A stretch of 24,160 bases of DNA from SCUN01 sp964343975 (GCA_964343975.1 CAYFLU010000028.1:1-24160), one strand, 5' to 3'; shown: positions 1-7,593, numbered from the stretch's first letter. Made by a program: numbers and translations. The notes: generated by a model not told the origin, from the letters alone.

Positions 1-39
1 CGCGCGGCCGCGCGGGCGACGACGCCGAAGGCGTGAGCC

Positions 40-381
40 TTACAGTCCGATCTTCTTGAACCACCAACGCAAACCGACGAACAGGAATCGCCAGTCTTTG
101 AAGAACTCGGGCGGTTCCTGTTCGATCGCATGGCCGATGAACTGAAAGACCCAGCCCACCACGAAGAGCACCGTCGGCACTTTCCAGAATCCGGCCGGCA
201 CCGGCCCGCCCGGCATCACGAGCGGCACGGCCGCCACCACAAAGAGGACCACCGCCACCGCGATCATCGGAATCCCGATCGTGTGGCAGAACTGATTGGC
301 CGGATGGCGATGGCTGTGGCCGTACTGCTCGATCCACTCCGCCATGGGCTTGCCGCCCAGCGTGCCGCCAACTTTTTGCAT
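40..381 (-). CDS. DUF962 / Mpo1-like integral membrane protein
   Basis: 113 residues as drawn from ATG 381; an in-frame ATG at 345 (sequence MAEWIEQYG) fits the usual family N-terminus and gives 101 residues. I see the DUF962 layout: an N-terminal H-x-H-x-x-x-N-x-x-x-H block, a Gly-Ile-Pro turn entering a first hydrophobic helix, a second hydrophobic helix, and an F-x-G-H-x-x-E motif before a basic, aromatic C-terminus. The yeast member Mpo1 is an iron-dependent 2-hydroxy fatty acid dioxygenase that uses such histidines; that function is inferred here only from the family. The protein probably sits in the inner membrane. A TAGCAT box lies 6 bases upstream of ATG 381, which would favour the longer start as a leaderless transcript. 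The gene diverges from the DUF4097 lipoprotein gene. Confidence 0.85.
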   Translation of the reverse strand: MQKVGGTLGGKPMAEWIEQYGHSHRHPANQFCHTIGIPMIAVAVVLFVVAAVPLVMPGGPVPAGFWKVPTVLFVVGWVFQFIGHAIEQEPPEFFKDWRFLFVGLRWWFKKIGL

Positions 382-387
382 GGCCGG

Positions 388-393
388 ATGCTA
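388..393 (-). promoter_or_regulatory. Candidate -10 box (TAGCAT) of the DUF962 gene
   Basis: TAGCAT on the minus strand ends 6 bases before ATG 381, so transcription would begin at or near the start codon. No convincing -35 hexamer is visible at the expected distance. Confidence 0.35.
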
Positions 394-422
394 GCACGCG
401 AACCCAGCCACCGACCGGGCCG

Positions 423-440
423 TATCATTCGCTCAGGAGA
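423..440 (+). promoter_or_regulatory. Candidate -10 box (TATCAT) and Shine-Dalgarno (AGGAGA) of the DUF4097 gene
   Basis: TATCAT is at 423-428. AGGAGA is at 435-440, 5 bases before ATG 446, and it fixes that start. The transcript would have a short leader of about 11 bases that still contains the ribosome site. Confidence 0.45.
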
Positions 441-445
441 TCGAC

Positions 446-1261
446 ATGCTCACTGCCCCGCCCCGCCGTTTCTCATTGCGCCCCCGGGCCCTGGCCGCCG
501 CCCTCATGCTGGCCGCCACCGCCGCCCTGACCGCCTGCAACATCAACATCAGCAATCAGGCCGAGGGCCGCAGCGAGTGGAAGAAGTCCTACACCCTCGC
601 GGCCGGCGGGTCGCTCGAGATCAAGAACACCAACGGCGTCATCGAGGTCGATCCGAGTGACGGCGATACGGTGGAAGTCACGGCCGAACGCATCGCCAAG
701 GCCATGACGGAGGCCGACGCCAAGAAGGCGGCCGAGGACATGGCGATCAAGGAAACCGTCAGCGCCGGCAGCATCCTCCTCGACGGCCGCACCAACAACA
801 ACGGCATCATGCTCGGCGGCAACCGCGAGATCAAATTTCACGTGCGCGCGCCGAAGGGCGCGTCCGTCACGCTGTCGACCACGAATGGTGCCTTGACGGT
901 GCGCGACATCACCGGCGAGGTCCGGCTCGACACGACGAACGGACGCATCAAGGCCACGAACCTGGCCGGCACGACCCGCGCGGAAACGGTGAACGGCGAA
1001 GTGGACCTCGACTTCGCTGCGCTTGGCTCGGGCGGTGTGACGGTGGAGACCGTGAACGGCGCCGTGGGCGTAGCGCTGCCGAAGACCGCCAAGGCTCGCG
1101 TGAATGTGAAGGTGACCAACGGCGGCATCGCCGCCGACGACCTGTCGCTCAACGCGAGCGAACAGTCGAAGCGCCGGCTGAGCGGCGACCTGAACGGCGG
1201 CGGCCCGGAGATCCGGATCGACACCGTCAACGGCGGCGTGCGACTCCGCGGAAAGTCCTAA
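446..1261 (+). CDS. DUF4097-family beta-repeat lipoprotein
   Basis: 271 residues. The N-terminus is a lipoprotein signal: basic residues, a hydrophobic run (about 15-28), and a lipobox L-T-A-C with the acylated Cys at residue 31. The mature part is a series of short beta strands in which a T/V-N-G turn recurs about seven times (N-T-N-G, T-T-N-G, T-T-N-G, T-V-N-G, T-V-N-G, V-T-N-G, T-V-N-G), as in DUF4097 adhesin-like beta-solenoid proteins. It is probably anchored in the cell envelope; the molecular role is unknown. AGGAGA 5 bases upstream supports the start. Its stop codon overlaps the stop of the convergent malonyltransferase gene (1258-1261), leaving no room for a terminator between them. 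Confidence 0.85.
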   Translation: MLTAPPRRFSLRPRALAAALMLAATAALTACNINISNQAEGRSEWKKSYTLAAGGSLEIKNTNGVIEVDPSDGDTVEVTAERIAKAMTEADAKKAAEDMAIKETVSAGSILLDGRTNNNGIMLGGNREIKFHVRAPKGASVTLSTTNGALTVRDITGEVRLDTTNGRIKATNLAGTTRAETVNGEVDLDFAALGSGGVTVETVNGAVGVALPKTAKARVNVKVTNGGIAADDLSLNASEQSKRRLSGDLNGGGPEIRIDTVNGGVRLRGKS

Positions 1262-2115
1262 CGCAGCTTCTTCTTGATCGCGACGTTGAGCTTGGCCAAC
1301 ACGGAGCCCGGGCCGCATTCCACGAATTCCGGCTCGGGCTGCTGCATCAGAAACAGGATCGTGTCGAGCCATTGCACCGAGTTGCCGATCTGCTCCGACA
1401 ACGTCTGGCGCACCTGATTCCCGGCGTACGGGCGCGCCGTCACATTCGAAATCACCGGAATGCGCGGCGCCGCGAACGTGAAGCTCTGCAGGAAGCCGTC
1501 GAACGTCATCTGCGGCTCGCGCATGTACCGTGAGTGGAAGGGCGCGCTGACGTTCAGCGGAATGTAGGCGCGCACACCGGCGGCCTCGAAGTCGGCCTTC
1601 ACCGTGTCGAGATCCACCTTCGGACCGGCGATCACCGTCTGGTCGAACGAGTTGAAGTTCGCCACGTCCACACGTCGCCCGGCCTCGGAGCCCTGCAGCA
1701 CTTCCTTGATCCGCGCCGGCTCCATCCCGATCACGGCGGCCATGCCGCCGCCGCTCACCTGCCCCATCATCCGGCCGCGTTCCTTGACCATCGTGAGGCC
1801 GGTCGCGAAATCGAAACAGCCGGCTGCGAGCAACGCGTCGTATTCCCCGAGGCTGTGGCCCGCCACAAACGCCGGCTCCGCCATGCCATCGTCACGCTTC
1901 GCGCGATACGTGAGCGCATTCACGACGTAGAGCGCCGGCTGCGTGAATTGCGTGAGCCCGAGTTCGTTGCGCGGGTCATCCACGCACAGTTCACGAATCG
2001 AGTAGCCGAGCACCGCGTCGGCCGCGGCCGTCCAATCGGGATAACGCTCGAACAGGTCCGCGCCCATGCCTTTCGACTGCGAACCCTGACCGGGGAAGAG
2101 GCAGATCAGTGACAT
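1258..2115 (-). CDS. Malonyl-CoA:ACP transacylase, FabD/trans-AT type
   Basis: 285 residues. Transfers malonyl from CoA to the phosphopantetheine arm of an acyl carrier protein. Visible motifs: N-terminal FPGQGSQSKGMG (7-18), the nucleophile motif GHSLGEY with Ser88, Arg113 at the place that binds the malonyl carboxylate, and the catalytic His194 in APFHSRYM. The stretch LGYSIRELC followed by TQFTQPALYVVNAL, together with the FHSRYM form, resembles the free-standing acyltransferases of trans-AT polyketide systems (PksC/BaeC-like) more than a housekeeping FabD. No fab genes flank it, so I leave the symbol empty. It starts within a few bases of the divergent phosphopantetheinyl transferase gene, so the two may be co-regulated. 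A housekeeping FabD role cannot be excluded. Confidence 0.9.
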   Translation of the reverse strand: MSLICLFPGQGSQSKGMGADLFERYPDWTAAADAVLGYSIRELCVDDPRNELGLTQFTQPALYVVNALTYRAKRDDGMAEPAFVAGHSLGEYDALLAAGCFDFATGLTMVKERGRMMGQVSGGGMAAVIGMEPARIKEVLQGSEAGRRVDVANFNSFDQTVIAGPKVDLDTVKADFEAAGVRAYIPLNVSAPFHSRYMREPQMTFDGFLQSFTFAAPRIPVISNVTARPYAGNQVRQTLSEQIGNSVQWLDTILFLMQQPEPEFVECGPGSVLAKLNVAIKKKLR

Positions 2116-2127
2116 ATCTGATGAGCA

Positions 2128-2134
2128 ATACTAT
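2128..2134. promoter_or_regulatory. Symmetric bidirectional -10 element (ATACTAT)
   Basis: The same 7 bp read TACTAT on the plus strand (2129-2134, 4 bases before ATG 2139 of the phosphopantetheinyl transferase) and TAGTAT on the minus strand (2133-2128, 12 bases before ATG 2115 of the malonyltransferase). The short spacing suggests little or no leader on both transcripts. This is inferred from sequence only. Confidence 0.45.
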
Positions 2135-2138
2135 CGAA

Positions 2139-2861
2139 ATGTCTCAGGACGTGCTGGTGGCAGTGTTCAGCGGCGACGATGGCGGACTCGATGCCGATGT
2201 GTGGACGCGCCTCAAGGAATGGTTGCAGCCCGAGGAACGCACACGGGCGGAACAATACAAAGACGTCGAAGCGCGAGCGGCCTACCTCGTGGGGCGCGGC
2301 ATGGCGCGCGCCATGCTCGCCGAAGTGACGGGCGTCGCGCCGGCCGACTGGCGCTTCAGCATCGGCCCGCACGGCCGGCCGGAAGTCGCTTCGCCCGACA
2401 CGCCCTATCGCTTCAATCTCGCGCACAGTCACGGCGCGGTCGCCTGCGTCATCGCACACGGACGCGACGTCGGCGTGGACATCGAGTACCTCGAACGGCC
2501 GCAGCCCGATCACGACGTGGCCGGGCGCGTGTGCGCGCCGGACGAACTCGAAGACATCAACGCGGCGCCCGAGGGCCAGCGGCTCGAACGCTTTCTCGTC
2601 TACTGGACGCTGAAAGAGGCGTATCTCAAGGCGCGCGGACTCGGCATCTCCGTGCCGATGGCCGACGCCGCGTTCTCGCTCGAAAGCGGCGAGCCGGTGT
2701 TCATGCCACGCCAGTCGCTCGCAGACGTCGATCGCCGCTGGACCTTCCGGCTGGCGCAGCCCAGTCCGACACATCTCATGGCCGTCGCCGTCGACACGCG
2801 AGACGGTGTGCGTCCCAACATCCGCTTCCAGCGCTTCGCCAACAACCGGTTCCCGCGCTGA
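2139..2861 (+). CDS. Sfp-type 4'-phosphopantetheinyl transferase (PptT-like)
   Basis: 240 residues from ATG 2139. In-frame starts also exist at GTG 2109 and ATG 2121, but the first lies inside the divergent gene and both precede the likely -10 box. The enzyme moves the phosphopantetheine arm of CoA onto a serine of carrier proteins. Motifs: GRPE-like entry with RFNLAHSHGAVACVI, then VGVDIE with Mg-binding Asp114 and Glu116, and W-T-L-K-E-A-Y-L-K with Lys159/Glu160, the Sfp/PptT signature. Length and motif order match the Sfp class rather than the short AcpS class. It overlaps the next gene by one base (TGATG), so the two are translationally coupled. Its likely partners are a carrier protein served by the neighbouring malonyltransferase and the CoA pool, but no carrier protein gene is in the window. 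Confidence 0.92.
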   Translation: MSQDVLVAVFSGDDGGLDADVWTRLKEWLQPEERTRAEQYKDVEARAAYLVGRGMARAMLAEVTGVAPADWRFSIGPHGRPEVASPDTPYRFNLAHSHGAVACVIAHGRDVGVDIEYLERPQPDHDVAGRVCAPDELEDINAAPEGQRLERFLVYWTLKEAYLKARGLGISVPMADAAFSLESGEPVFMPRQSLADVDRRWTFRLAQPSPTHLMAVAVDTRDGVRPNIRFQRFANNRFPR

Positions 2862-3763
2862 TGCCGTCTGGCTCCGCGAAGACGACGACGGGCCGGCTGT
2901 TTGCGATCAGCGACCTGCACGTCTCGCGCAAGGAGAACCGCGCCGCGCTCGAGGCCTTCGGCGCCGATCGCGCGCGGCGCTTTGACGACGACTGGCTGAT
3001 CGTGGCCGGCGACGTCGGCGAACGCGTCGAGCATCTGCAATTCGCGCTCGACGTGCTGACGTCGCGCTTCGCGCGCGTGATCTGGACGCCGGGCAATCAC
3101 GACCTCTGGTGCCCGGCCGATGCCACCGATCGCACCCGCGGCGTGGCCCGCTATGACGAGCTTGTGGAGACCTGCCAGCGCCGCGGCGTGCTGACGCCGG
3201 AGGATCCGTATGTGCGCTGGCCCGGCGATGCCGCCACACCGACCTTCATCGTGCCGATGTTCCTGTTGTTCGACTACAGCTTCCGGCCGTCCGATGTCTC
3301 GCGCGCCGACGCGCTGGCGTGGGCGAAAGCTGCCGACATCGTCGCGAGTGACGAGGTGCTGCTCCGGCCCGATCCCTTTCCATCGCGCGACGCGTGGTGT
3401 CAGGCGCGCTGCGATGCCACCGAAGGGCGCCTGGCCGCCCTGCCCGCACAGGCCCGCACCGTCCTCGTGAATCACTGGCCGCTGCGCTACGACCTGGCTC
3501 GGCCGCCGCGCATTCCGCGCTTTTCGCTCTGGTGCGGCACGACGCGCACCGAAGACTGGGGCGTGCGCTTCCGCGCGCGCGCCGTCATCAGCGGCCATCT
3601 GCACTTGCGCTCCACACTCGTGCGTCACGGCGTGCGCTATGAAGAGGTGTCGCTCGGCTATCCGCGCGACTGGCGCCAGGAACGCGGCCTCGCCTACTAC
3701 CTGCGCGAGGTCCTGCCGGTGCCCGACGACCGGTTCGTGCCGCCGTTCGACCCGCACCGCTGA
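2861..3763 (+). CDS. Calcineurin-like metallophosphoesterase, PptH-like
   Basis: 300 residues from ATG 2861, which overlaps the upstream stop (TGATG). No Shine-Dalgarno is visible, consistent with coupled translation. The full metallophosphoesterase metal set is present: D18-L-H20, G50-D51, G78-N79-H80-D81, H205 in VNHWP, and G245-H246-L-H248. A block SLWCGTTRTEDWG (222-234) and a tail VSLGYPRDW follow the pattern I associate with the mycobacterial Rv2795c (PptH) family. PptH removes 4'-phosphopantetheine from carrier proteins and lies in an operon with PptT. The same pairing here supports a carrier-protein hydrolase opposing the upstream transferase. The general fold is secure; the substrate is inferred from context and motif memory. 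Confidence 0.85.
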   Translation: MPSGSAKTTTGRLFAISDLHVSRKENRAALEAFGADRARRFDDDWLIVAGDVGERVEHLQFALDVLTSRFARVIWTPGNHDLWCPADATDRTRGVARYDELVETCQRRGVLTPEDPYVRWPGDAATPTFIVPMFLLFDYSFRPSDVSRADALAWAKAADIVASDEVLLRPDPFPSRDAWCQARCDATEGRLAALPAQARTVLVNHWPLRYDLARPPRIPRFSLWCGTTRTEDWGVRFRARAVISGHLHLRSTLVRHGVRYEEVSLGYPRDWRQERGLAYYLREVLPVPDDRFVPPFDPHR

Positions 3764-3798
3764 ACGACCGGCAGTACCATCCGGACCCGCACCTGTAC

Positions 3799-3804
3799 TA
3801 AAAT
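3799..3804 (+). promoter_or_regulatory. Candidate -10 box (TAAAAT) of the ATP-grasp gene
   Basis: TAAAAT ends 9 bases before ATG 3814, and no Shine-Dalgarno lies between. The expected start site falls 2-3 bases before the ATG, so a near-leaderless transcript is likely. It gives the ATP-grasp gene its own promoter in the 50-base gap after the phosphoesterase gene. Confidence 0.45.
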
Positions 3805-3813
3805 GACGCGCGC

Positions 3814-4836
3814 ATGCGGAAGTTACGCGTACTCGTGCTCATGCACGATTACTTGGTACCGCCGGCAGACATCGGCGATCAGGACCCGCTGACGGCGCCG
3901 TGGCGTACCGAGTACGACGTCCTCACCACCGTGCGCGATCAGCTCGAACACGACGTGCACGTCCTCGGTGTGAAGGATGACCTCGCCGGCATCCGCCAGG
4001 CCAACGACGAATTCAAGCCGCACATCGCCTTCAACCTGATGGAGGCCTTCCACGAAGTCGGCACGTTCGACCAGAATGTCGTCGCCTACCTCGAGCTGCT
4101 GCGACTGTCCTACACCGGCAGCAACCCGCGCGGCATGTTGCTGTCGCGTGACAAGGCGCTGTCGAAGAAGCTGCTGCACTACCACCGCATCGCGGTACCC
4201 GAGTTCACCGTGGTGCGCCGCGGCCGCAAACCACGGCTGCCCGCGCGTTTCAAGCTGCCCGTGATCGTGAAGTCGCTGACGCAGGAGGCCTCGATCGGCA
4301 TCTCGCAGGCGTCGGTGATCGAAGACGAGGCCAAGCTGCGCGAGCGCGTGGAGTTCATCCACGACTCGGTCACGACCGACGCCATCATCGAGGAATACAT
4401 CGAAGGCCGCGAGCTCTACGTCGCGGTGCTCGGCAACCAGCGGCTGCAGGCGTTCCCGATCTGGGAAATGACGTTCGCGAACATGCCCGACGATCAGCAT
4501 CGCATCGCGACCGGACGCGTGAAGTGGAACGCGAAGTATCAGAAGCGGATGGGCATCGCCACGGGGCTCGCCGATCTGCCGCCCGAGATGGCCGACCGCA
4601 TTCAGCATGTAGCGAAGCGTGTGTATCAGGTGCTCGAGCTGAGCGGCTACGCACGCATCGACCTGCGGCTCACACCCGATGGCCGCGTGTACGTGCTCGA
4701 AGCCAATCCGAATCCGCAGATTGCGCGCAAGGAAGACTTCGCGGAAGCGGCGGCGCGCGCCGGCGTGGACTACCCGGCCCTGCTACAGCGCATCCTGAGC
4801 ATCGGCATGCGCTGGGAACCCGAACGGCTCGGCTAG
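3814..4836 (+). CDS. ATP-grasp ligase, D-alanine-D-alanine ligase-like
   Basis: 340 residues. ATP-grasp enzymes activate a carboxylate as acyl phosphate and ligate it to an amine or thiol. Visible features: an N-terminal Rossmann-like domain (5-110) with IAFNLMEAFHEVG (71-83), the domain joint SRDKALSKKLL (111-121), the ATP-binding Lys153 in PVIVKS, a flexible loop with EASIGIS (158-164), the hinge I-I-E-E-Y-I-E-G-R-E (191-200), and the metal-binding end with D283 and E297-x-N299 in VLEANPNP. This order matches D-Ala-D-Ala ligase, but the N-terminal domain and catalytic loop are not close enough to assign D-alanine as substrate, and there is no mur or ddl context. Its stop overlaps that of the convergent small gene (4833-4836). 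Confidence 0.85.
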   Translation: MRKLRVLVLMHDYLVPPADIGDQDPLTAPWRTEYDVLTTVRDQLEHDVHVLGVKDDLAGIRQANDEFKPHIAFNLMEAFHEVGTFDQNVVAYLELLRLSYTGSNPRGMLLSRDKALSKKLLHYHRIAVPEFTVVRRGRKPRLPARFKLPVIVKSLTQEASIGISQASVIEDEAKLRERVEFIHDSVTTDAIIEEYIEGRELYVAVLGNQRLQAFPIWEMTFANMPDDQHRIATGRVKWNAKYQKRMGIATGLADLPPEMADRIQHVAKRVYQVLELSGYARIDLRLTPDGRVYVLEANPNPQIARKEDFAEAAARAGVDYPALLQRILSIGMRWEPERLG

Positions 4837-5099
4837 CCCGCGCGGAAGGCCTGCTCCCACTCGTCAGGCGTGAGGCTCAGCGCCACGTACTTCTTTCGCA
4901 GCGCGATCACCTCCGGCACGTACGCCGCCTTCGCGACCTCACATGACTGCCGTCGCGCCTTCAGGCGGCGGATTTCATATCGATAGAGATCGTTGAGATA
5001 TGCCCGCACGAGCCGCGGCGGCGTCGTGGCCAACGGCGCAATGCCATGTTCGGCCAGCGCTGCCTTCAGCGCCTCGGGATAGTGCCACGCAGTCGACAT
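4833..5099 (-). CDS. Unrecognised small basic protein (88 residues)
   Basis: I do not recognise a family. The protein starts MSTAWHYP, has a TPPRLVRAYLNDLYRYEIRR segment (26-45) that reads as a basic amphipathic helix, and a C-terminal L-R-K-K-Y-x-A-L-x-L-x-P-D-E-W segment. It has no signal peptide or membrane helix and is probably cytoplasmic. It is judged real because its ends are tight against both neighbours: the stop overlaps the ATP-grasp stop, and a GATAAT box lies 8 bases before the ATG. The balance of Arg, Lys, Tyr and Trp is ordinary for a folded small protein rather than an artefact of GC-rich sequence. Confidence 0.7.
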   Translation of the reverse strand: MSTAWHYPEALKAALAEHGIAPLATTPPRLVRAYLNDLYRYEIRRLKARRQSCEVAKAAYVPEVIALRKKYVALSLTPDEWEQAFRAG

Positions 5100-5107
5100 G
5101 TCTGTTC

Positions 5108-5113
5108 ATTATC
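5108..5113 (-). promoter_or_regulatory. Candidate -10 box (GATAAT) of the 88-residue protein gene
   Basis: GATAAT on the minus strand ends 8 bases before ATG 5099, with no Shine-Dalgarno between them. This is another near-leaderless arrangement. Confidence 0.4.
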
Positions 5114-5169
5114 GGTCGGAGTGTGCTCCGCTCGATAACCTTCGCCCCATCGTTTCCGTATCAGTCGAC

Positions 5170-7593
5170 ATGGACACCTTCCGACAGGACGTGCGCTTCG
5201 GTCTCCGCATGCTCCGAAAACGCCCGGGCACCACCGCGCTCGCCACCATCGCCCTCGCGCTCGGAATCGGCCTCACGACCATCATGTTCAGCATCGTGAA
5301 CGGCGCCTTCCTGCGGGGCCTGCCGTTCGACGAAGCCGACCGCATCGCGTACGTGGGCACCACCCAACCGGAACGGAATCAAGGACGGCCAGTGTCCGTG
5401 AAGATCGACGACATGCTGGCGTTCCAGCGCTTCCAGACCGCGTTCTCGGAACTCGGCGCCTACAGCCATCTGCAGGCCGACCTCTCGGCCGACGGCATCG
5501 TGCCCGCCCGATACGACGCCGCGAAAGTGACGCCGAATGCCTGGCACATCCTCCGCGTGCGCCCCACCGCAGGGCGTGACTTCCGCGACGAGGATGCCGT
5601 CGAGGGCGCGGCGCCGGTGGCGATGATCTCGGACACCGTGTGGAAGAACCAGTTCAATCGCGCGACATCGGCGGTCGGCCAGACCGTGCGCATCAACGGC
5701 ACCGCCACCACCATCATCGGCATCATGCCCGCCGGCTTCGGGTTTCCGCAGACGCACGACGTGTGGATGCCGCTGGCGCTGCGTCCGGCGGCCACGCGCG
5801 CGGAGAGCGCCAGCGTGGAGATGTTCGGCCGCCTCGCCAACGGCGCCAGTTTCGCGCTCGGCACGACGCAGGCGCGCGCACTCGGCGAGCGCATCACGGA
5901 GCTCGATCCCACCGTGAAGAACCTGAGCGGCGCTGCGGTGCCTTTTGTGCGCCGCTACCTCGGCAAGGAAGTGATCATGACCCTCACGACGATGCTCGTG
6001 GCGGTGTTCGGCGTGCTGCTGATCGCCTGCGTCAACGTCATGAACCTGCAATTGGCGCGCGCGGCCGATCGCGTGCGTGAAGTGGGCATCCGATTGGCGA
6101 TGGGCGCCTCGCGGACGCGGCTCGTGCGTCAGCTGCTCATCGAAGGCCTGCTCCTGTCATTGGCCGGCACGCTGCTCGGTCTCGGCATCGCCGCAATCGG
6201 TGTGCGCCTCTTCATGGCCGGCATCGCCGACACCCAGCCGCCCTTCTGGATCATCGTCACGCTCGATCCCACGGTGTTGTTGTTCGCGACCGGGCTCACC
6301 GTGGTGGCGGCGCTCGCGTCGAGCCTCGTGCCGGCCCTGCGCGTCACGCGCCAGGACCTGCAGGGCGTATTGAAGGATGCCGGACGCGCCAACACGAGCC
6401 TGTCGATGGGCCGCTTCACGCGCGTGCTCGTCGGCGCGGAGATCATGCTCTCGTTCGTGCTGCTGGTGGTGAGCGGGCTCATGATCAAGAGCGTCATCCT
6501 TGCCAACCGGCTCGACTTCCCGTTCCGCATTGATCGCTTCCAGGCGCGCGTGGAACTGAACGACCGCGACTACCGCGACGACGCCGCCGTGCAGCAGGCG
6601 ATCGAGCGGATCGACACCGCCCTCAACCGCACCCCGGGTGTCGCGCGCGGCGCCATCGCCACCGCGCTACCGGACCGCGCCGCGGCCTTCAAGATCCTGA
6701 TCGACGGCGACGCCAAGCCGGCCCGCACGGAAGACATGCGCGATTCACGCCGCATCGGCGTCACGCCGGAGTACTTCGAGGTGATGGGCGTGTCACTGAA
6801 GCGCGGCCGTTTGCTCGACGCGCGCGATCGCGCCGATCAGGAAACCGTATCGGTGGTCACGGAGGAATTCGCGAAGCGATTCTTCTCGAACGCCGACCCG
6901 ATCGGCCACCGCTTCCAGCTGCAACTGAAGGACGACGCCGACAATCCGTGGTGGACGATCGTCGGCGTCGTGTCGTCGCTCGCCATCACCGGTCGCGGCG
7001 GCACGGACGACGCGCCGATTGCGCTCGTGCCGATGACGCAGTTGAAGAGCCGGAACGTGCTCATGCTCGCCGCACCGTCGAGCCTCGCGCCGCGCGCGCT
7101 CGAGACGCCGGTGCGCAAGATGATGCACGACATCAACGCCGACCTCCCGCTCTTCGAGGTCGATTCGGTCGCGGGCGTCTACGCGAGCCAGACCTGGCCG
7201 TTCCGCGTCTTCGGCAGCCTCTTCATGTCCTTCGGCCTCGCCGCCCTCATCCTCGCCGCCGCCGGCCTCTACGGCGTCATGGCCTTCAGCGTGGAACGCC
7301 GCACGGCCGAGATCGGCGTGCGCATGGCTCTCGGCGCAGACGCAAAAGCGGTGCTGCTCATGGTCATGCGCCAAGGCGCGGTCATCGTCTGCATCGGCAT
7401 GGCGATCGGCACCGGCCTCGGCGGCGTGCTCGGTCGCCAGATGAAGCAGCTCTTGTTCAATGTGGAACCGTGGGACCCGACTGTGTTCGCACTCACGATG
7501 ATCGTGCTCGGCGGCGTCGGTCTGCTCGCGACGTTCCTCCCGGCCCGTCGCGCCGCCGCGACAAATCCGATCCAGGCCCTCAGGAGCGAGTAG
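5170..7593 (+). CDS. ADOP-type ABC transporter permease (duplicated MacB/FtsX)
   Basis: 807 residues from ATG 5170, whose start MDTFRQDVRFGLRMLRKRPG is the standard beginning of this family; an ATG at 5098 would add 24 atypical residues and lies at the divergent gene's start. Layout: a helix at 23-45, a periplasmic MacB-type domain (about 50-265), three helices (about 268-292, 320-350, 365-390), then a second copy with a helix at about 418-442, a periplasmic domain, and three C-terminal helices. Each half ends in an FtsX permease unit with an R-x-x-E-I/V-G-I/V-R-x-A-x-G-A coupling motif (about 301-313, repeated near the C-terminus as R-T-A-E-I-G-V-R-M-A-L-G-A). No ATPase gene is adjacent, hence 'orphan'. 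Substrate unknown; family members are linked to export or antibiotic stress. Confidence 0.9.
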   Translation: MDTFRQDVRFGLRMLRKRPGTTALATIALALGIGLTTIMFSIVNGAFLRGLPFDEADRIAYVGTTQPERNQGRPVSVKIDDMLAFQRFQTAFSELGAYSHLQADLSADGIVPARYDAAKVTPNAWHILRVRPTAGRDFRDEDAVEGAAPVAMISDTVWKNQFNRATSAVGQTVRINGTATTIIGIMPAGFGFPQTHDVWMPLALRPAATRAESASVEMFGRLANGASFALGTTQARALGERITELDPTVKNLSGAAVPFVRRYLGKEVIMTLTTMLVAVFGVLLIACVNVMNLQLARAADRVREVGIRLAMGASRTRLVRQLLIEGLLLSLAGTLLGLGIAAIGVRLFMAGIADTQPPFWIIVTLDPTVLLFATGLTVVAALASSLVPALRVTRQDLQGVLKDAGRANTSLSMGRFTRVLVGAEIMLSFVLLVVSGLMIKSVILANRLDFPFRIDRFQARVELNDRDYRDDAAVQQAIERIDTALNRTPGVARGAIATALPDRAAAFKILIDGDAKPARTEDMRDSRRIGVTPEYFEVMGVSLKRGRLLDARDRADQETVSVVTEEFAKRFFSNADPIGHRFQLQLKDDADNPWWTIVGVVSSLAITGRGGTDDAPIALVPMTQLKSRNVLMLAAPSSLAPRALETPVRKMMHDINADLPLFEVDSVAGVYASQTWPFRVFGSLFMSFGLAALILAAAGLYGVMAFSVERRTAEIGVRMALGADAKAVLLMVMRQGAVIVCIGMAIGTGLGGVLGRQMKQLLFNVEPWDPTVFALTMIVLGGVGLLATFLPARRAAATNPIQALRSE

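Noticed and set aside
2109..2138. Earlier starts (GTG 2109, ATG 2121) for the phosphopantetheinyl transferase
   Set aside because: They precede or overlap the likely -10 box, and the first overlaps the divergent gene's start codon; ATG 2139 gives a normal Sfp-type N-terminus.
1258..4836. A full polyketide or non-ribosomal peptide cluster around the malonyltransferase
   Set aside because: No ketosynthase, carrier, condensation or adenylation domain is seen on either strand; only accessory enzymes are present.
5098..5169. Upstream ATG 5098 for the ADOP permease
   Set aside because: The family N-terminus begins at ATG 5170, and 5098 overlaps the divergent gene's start codon.
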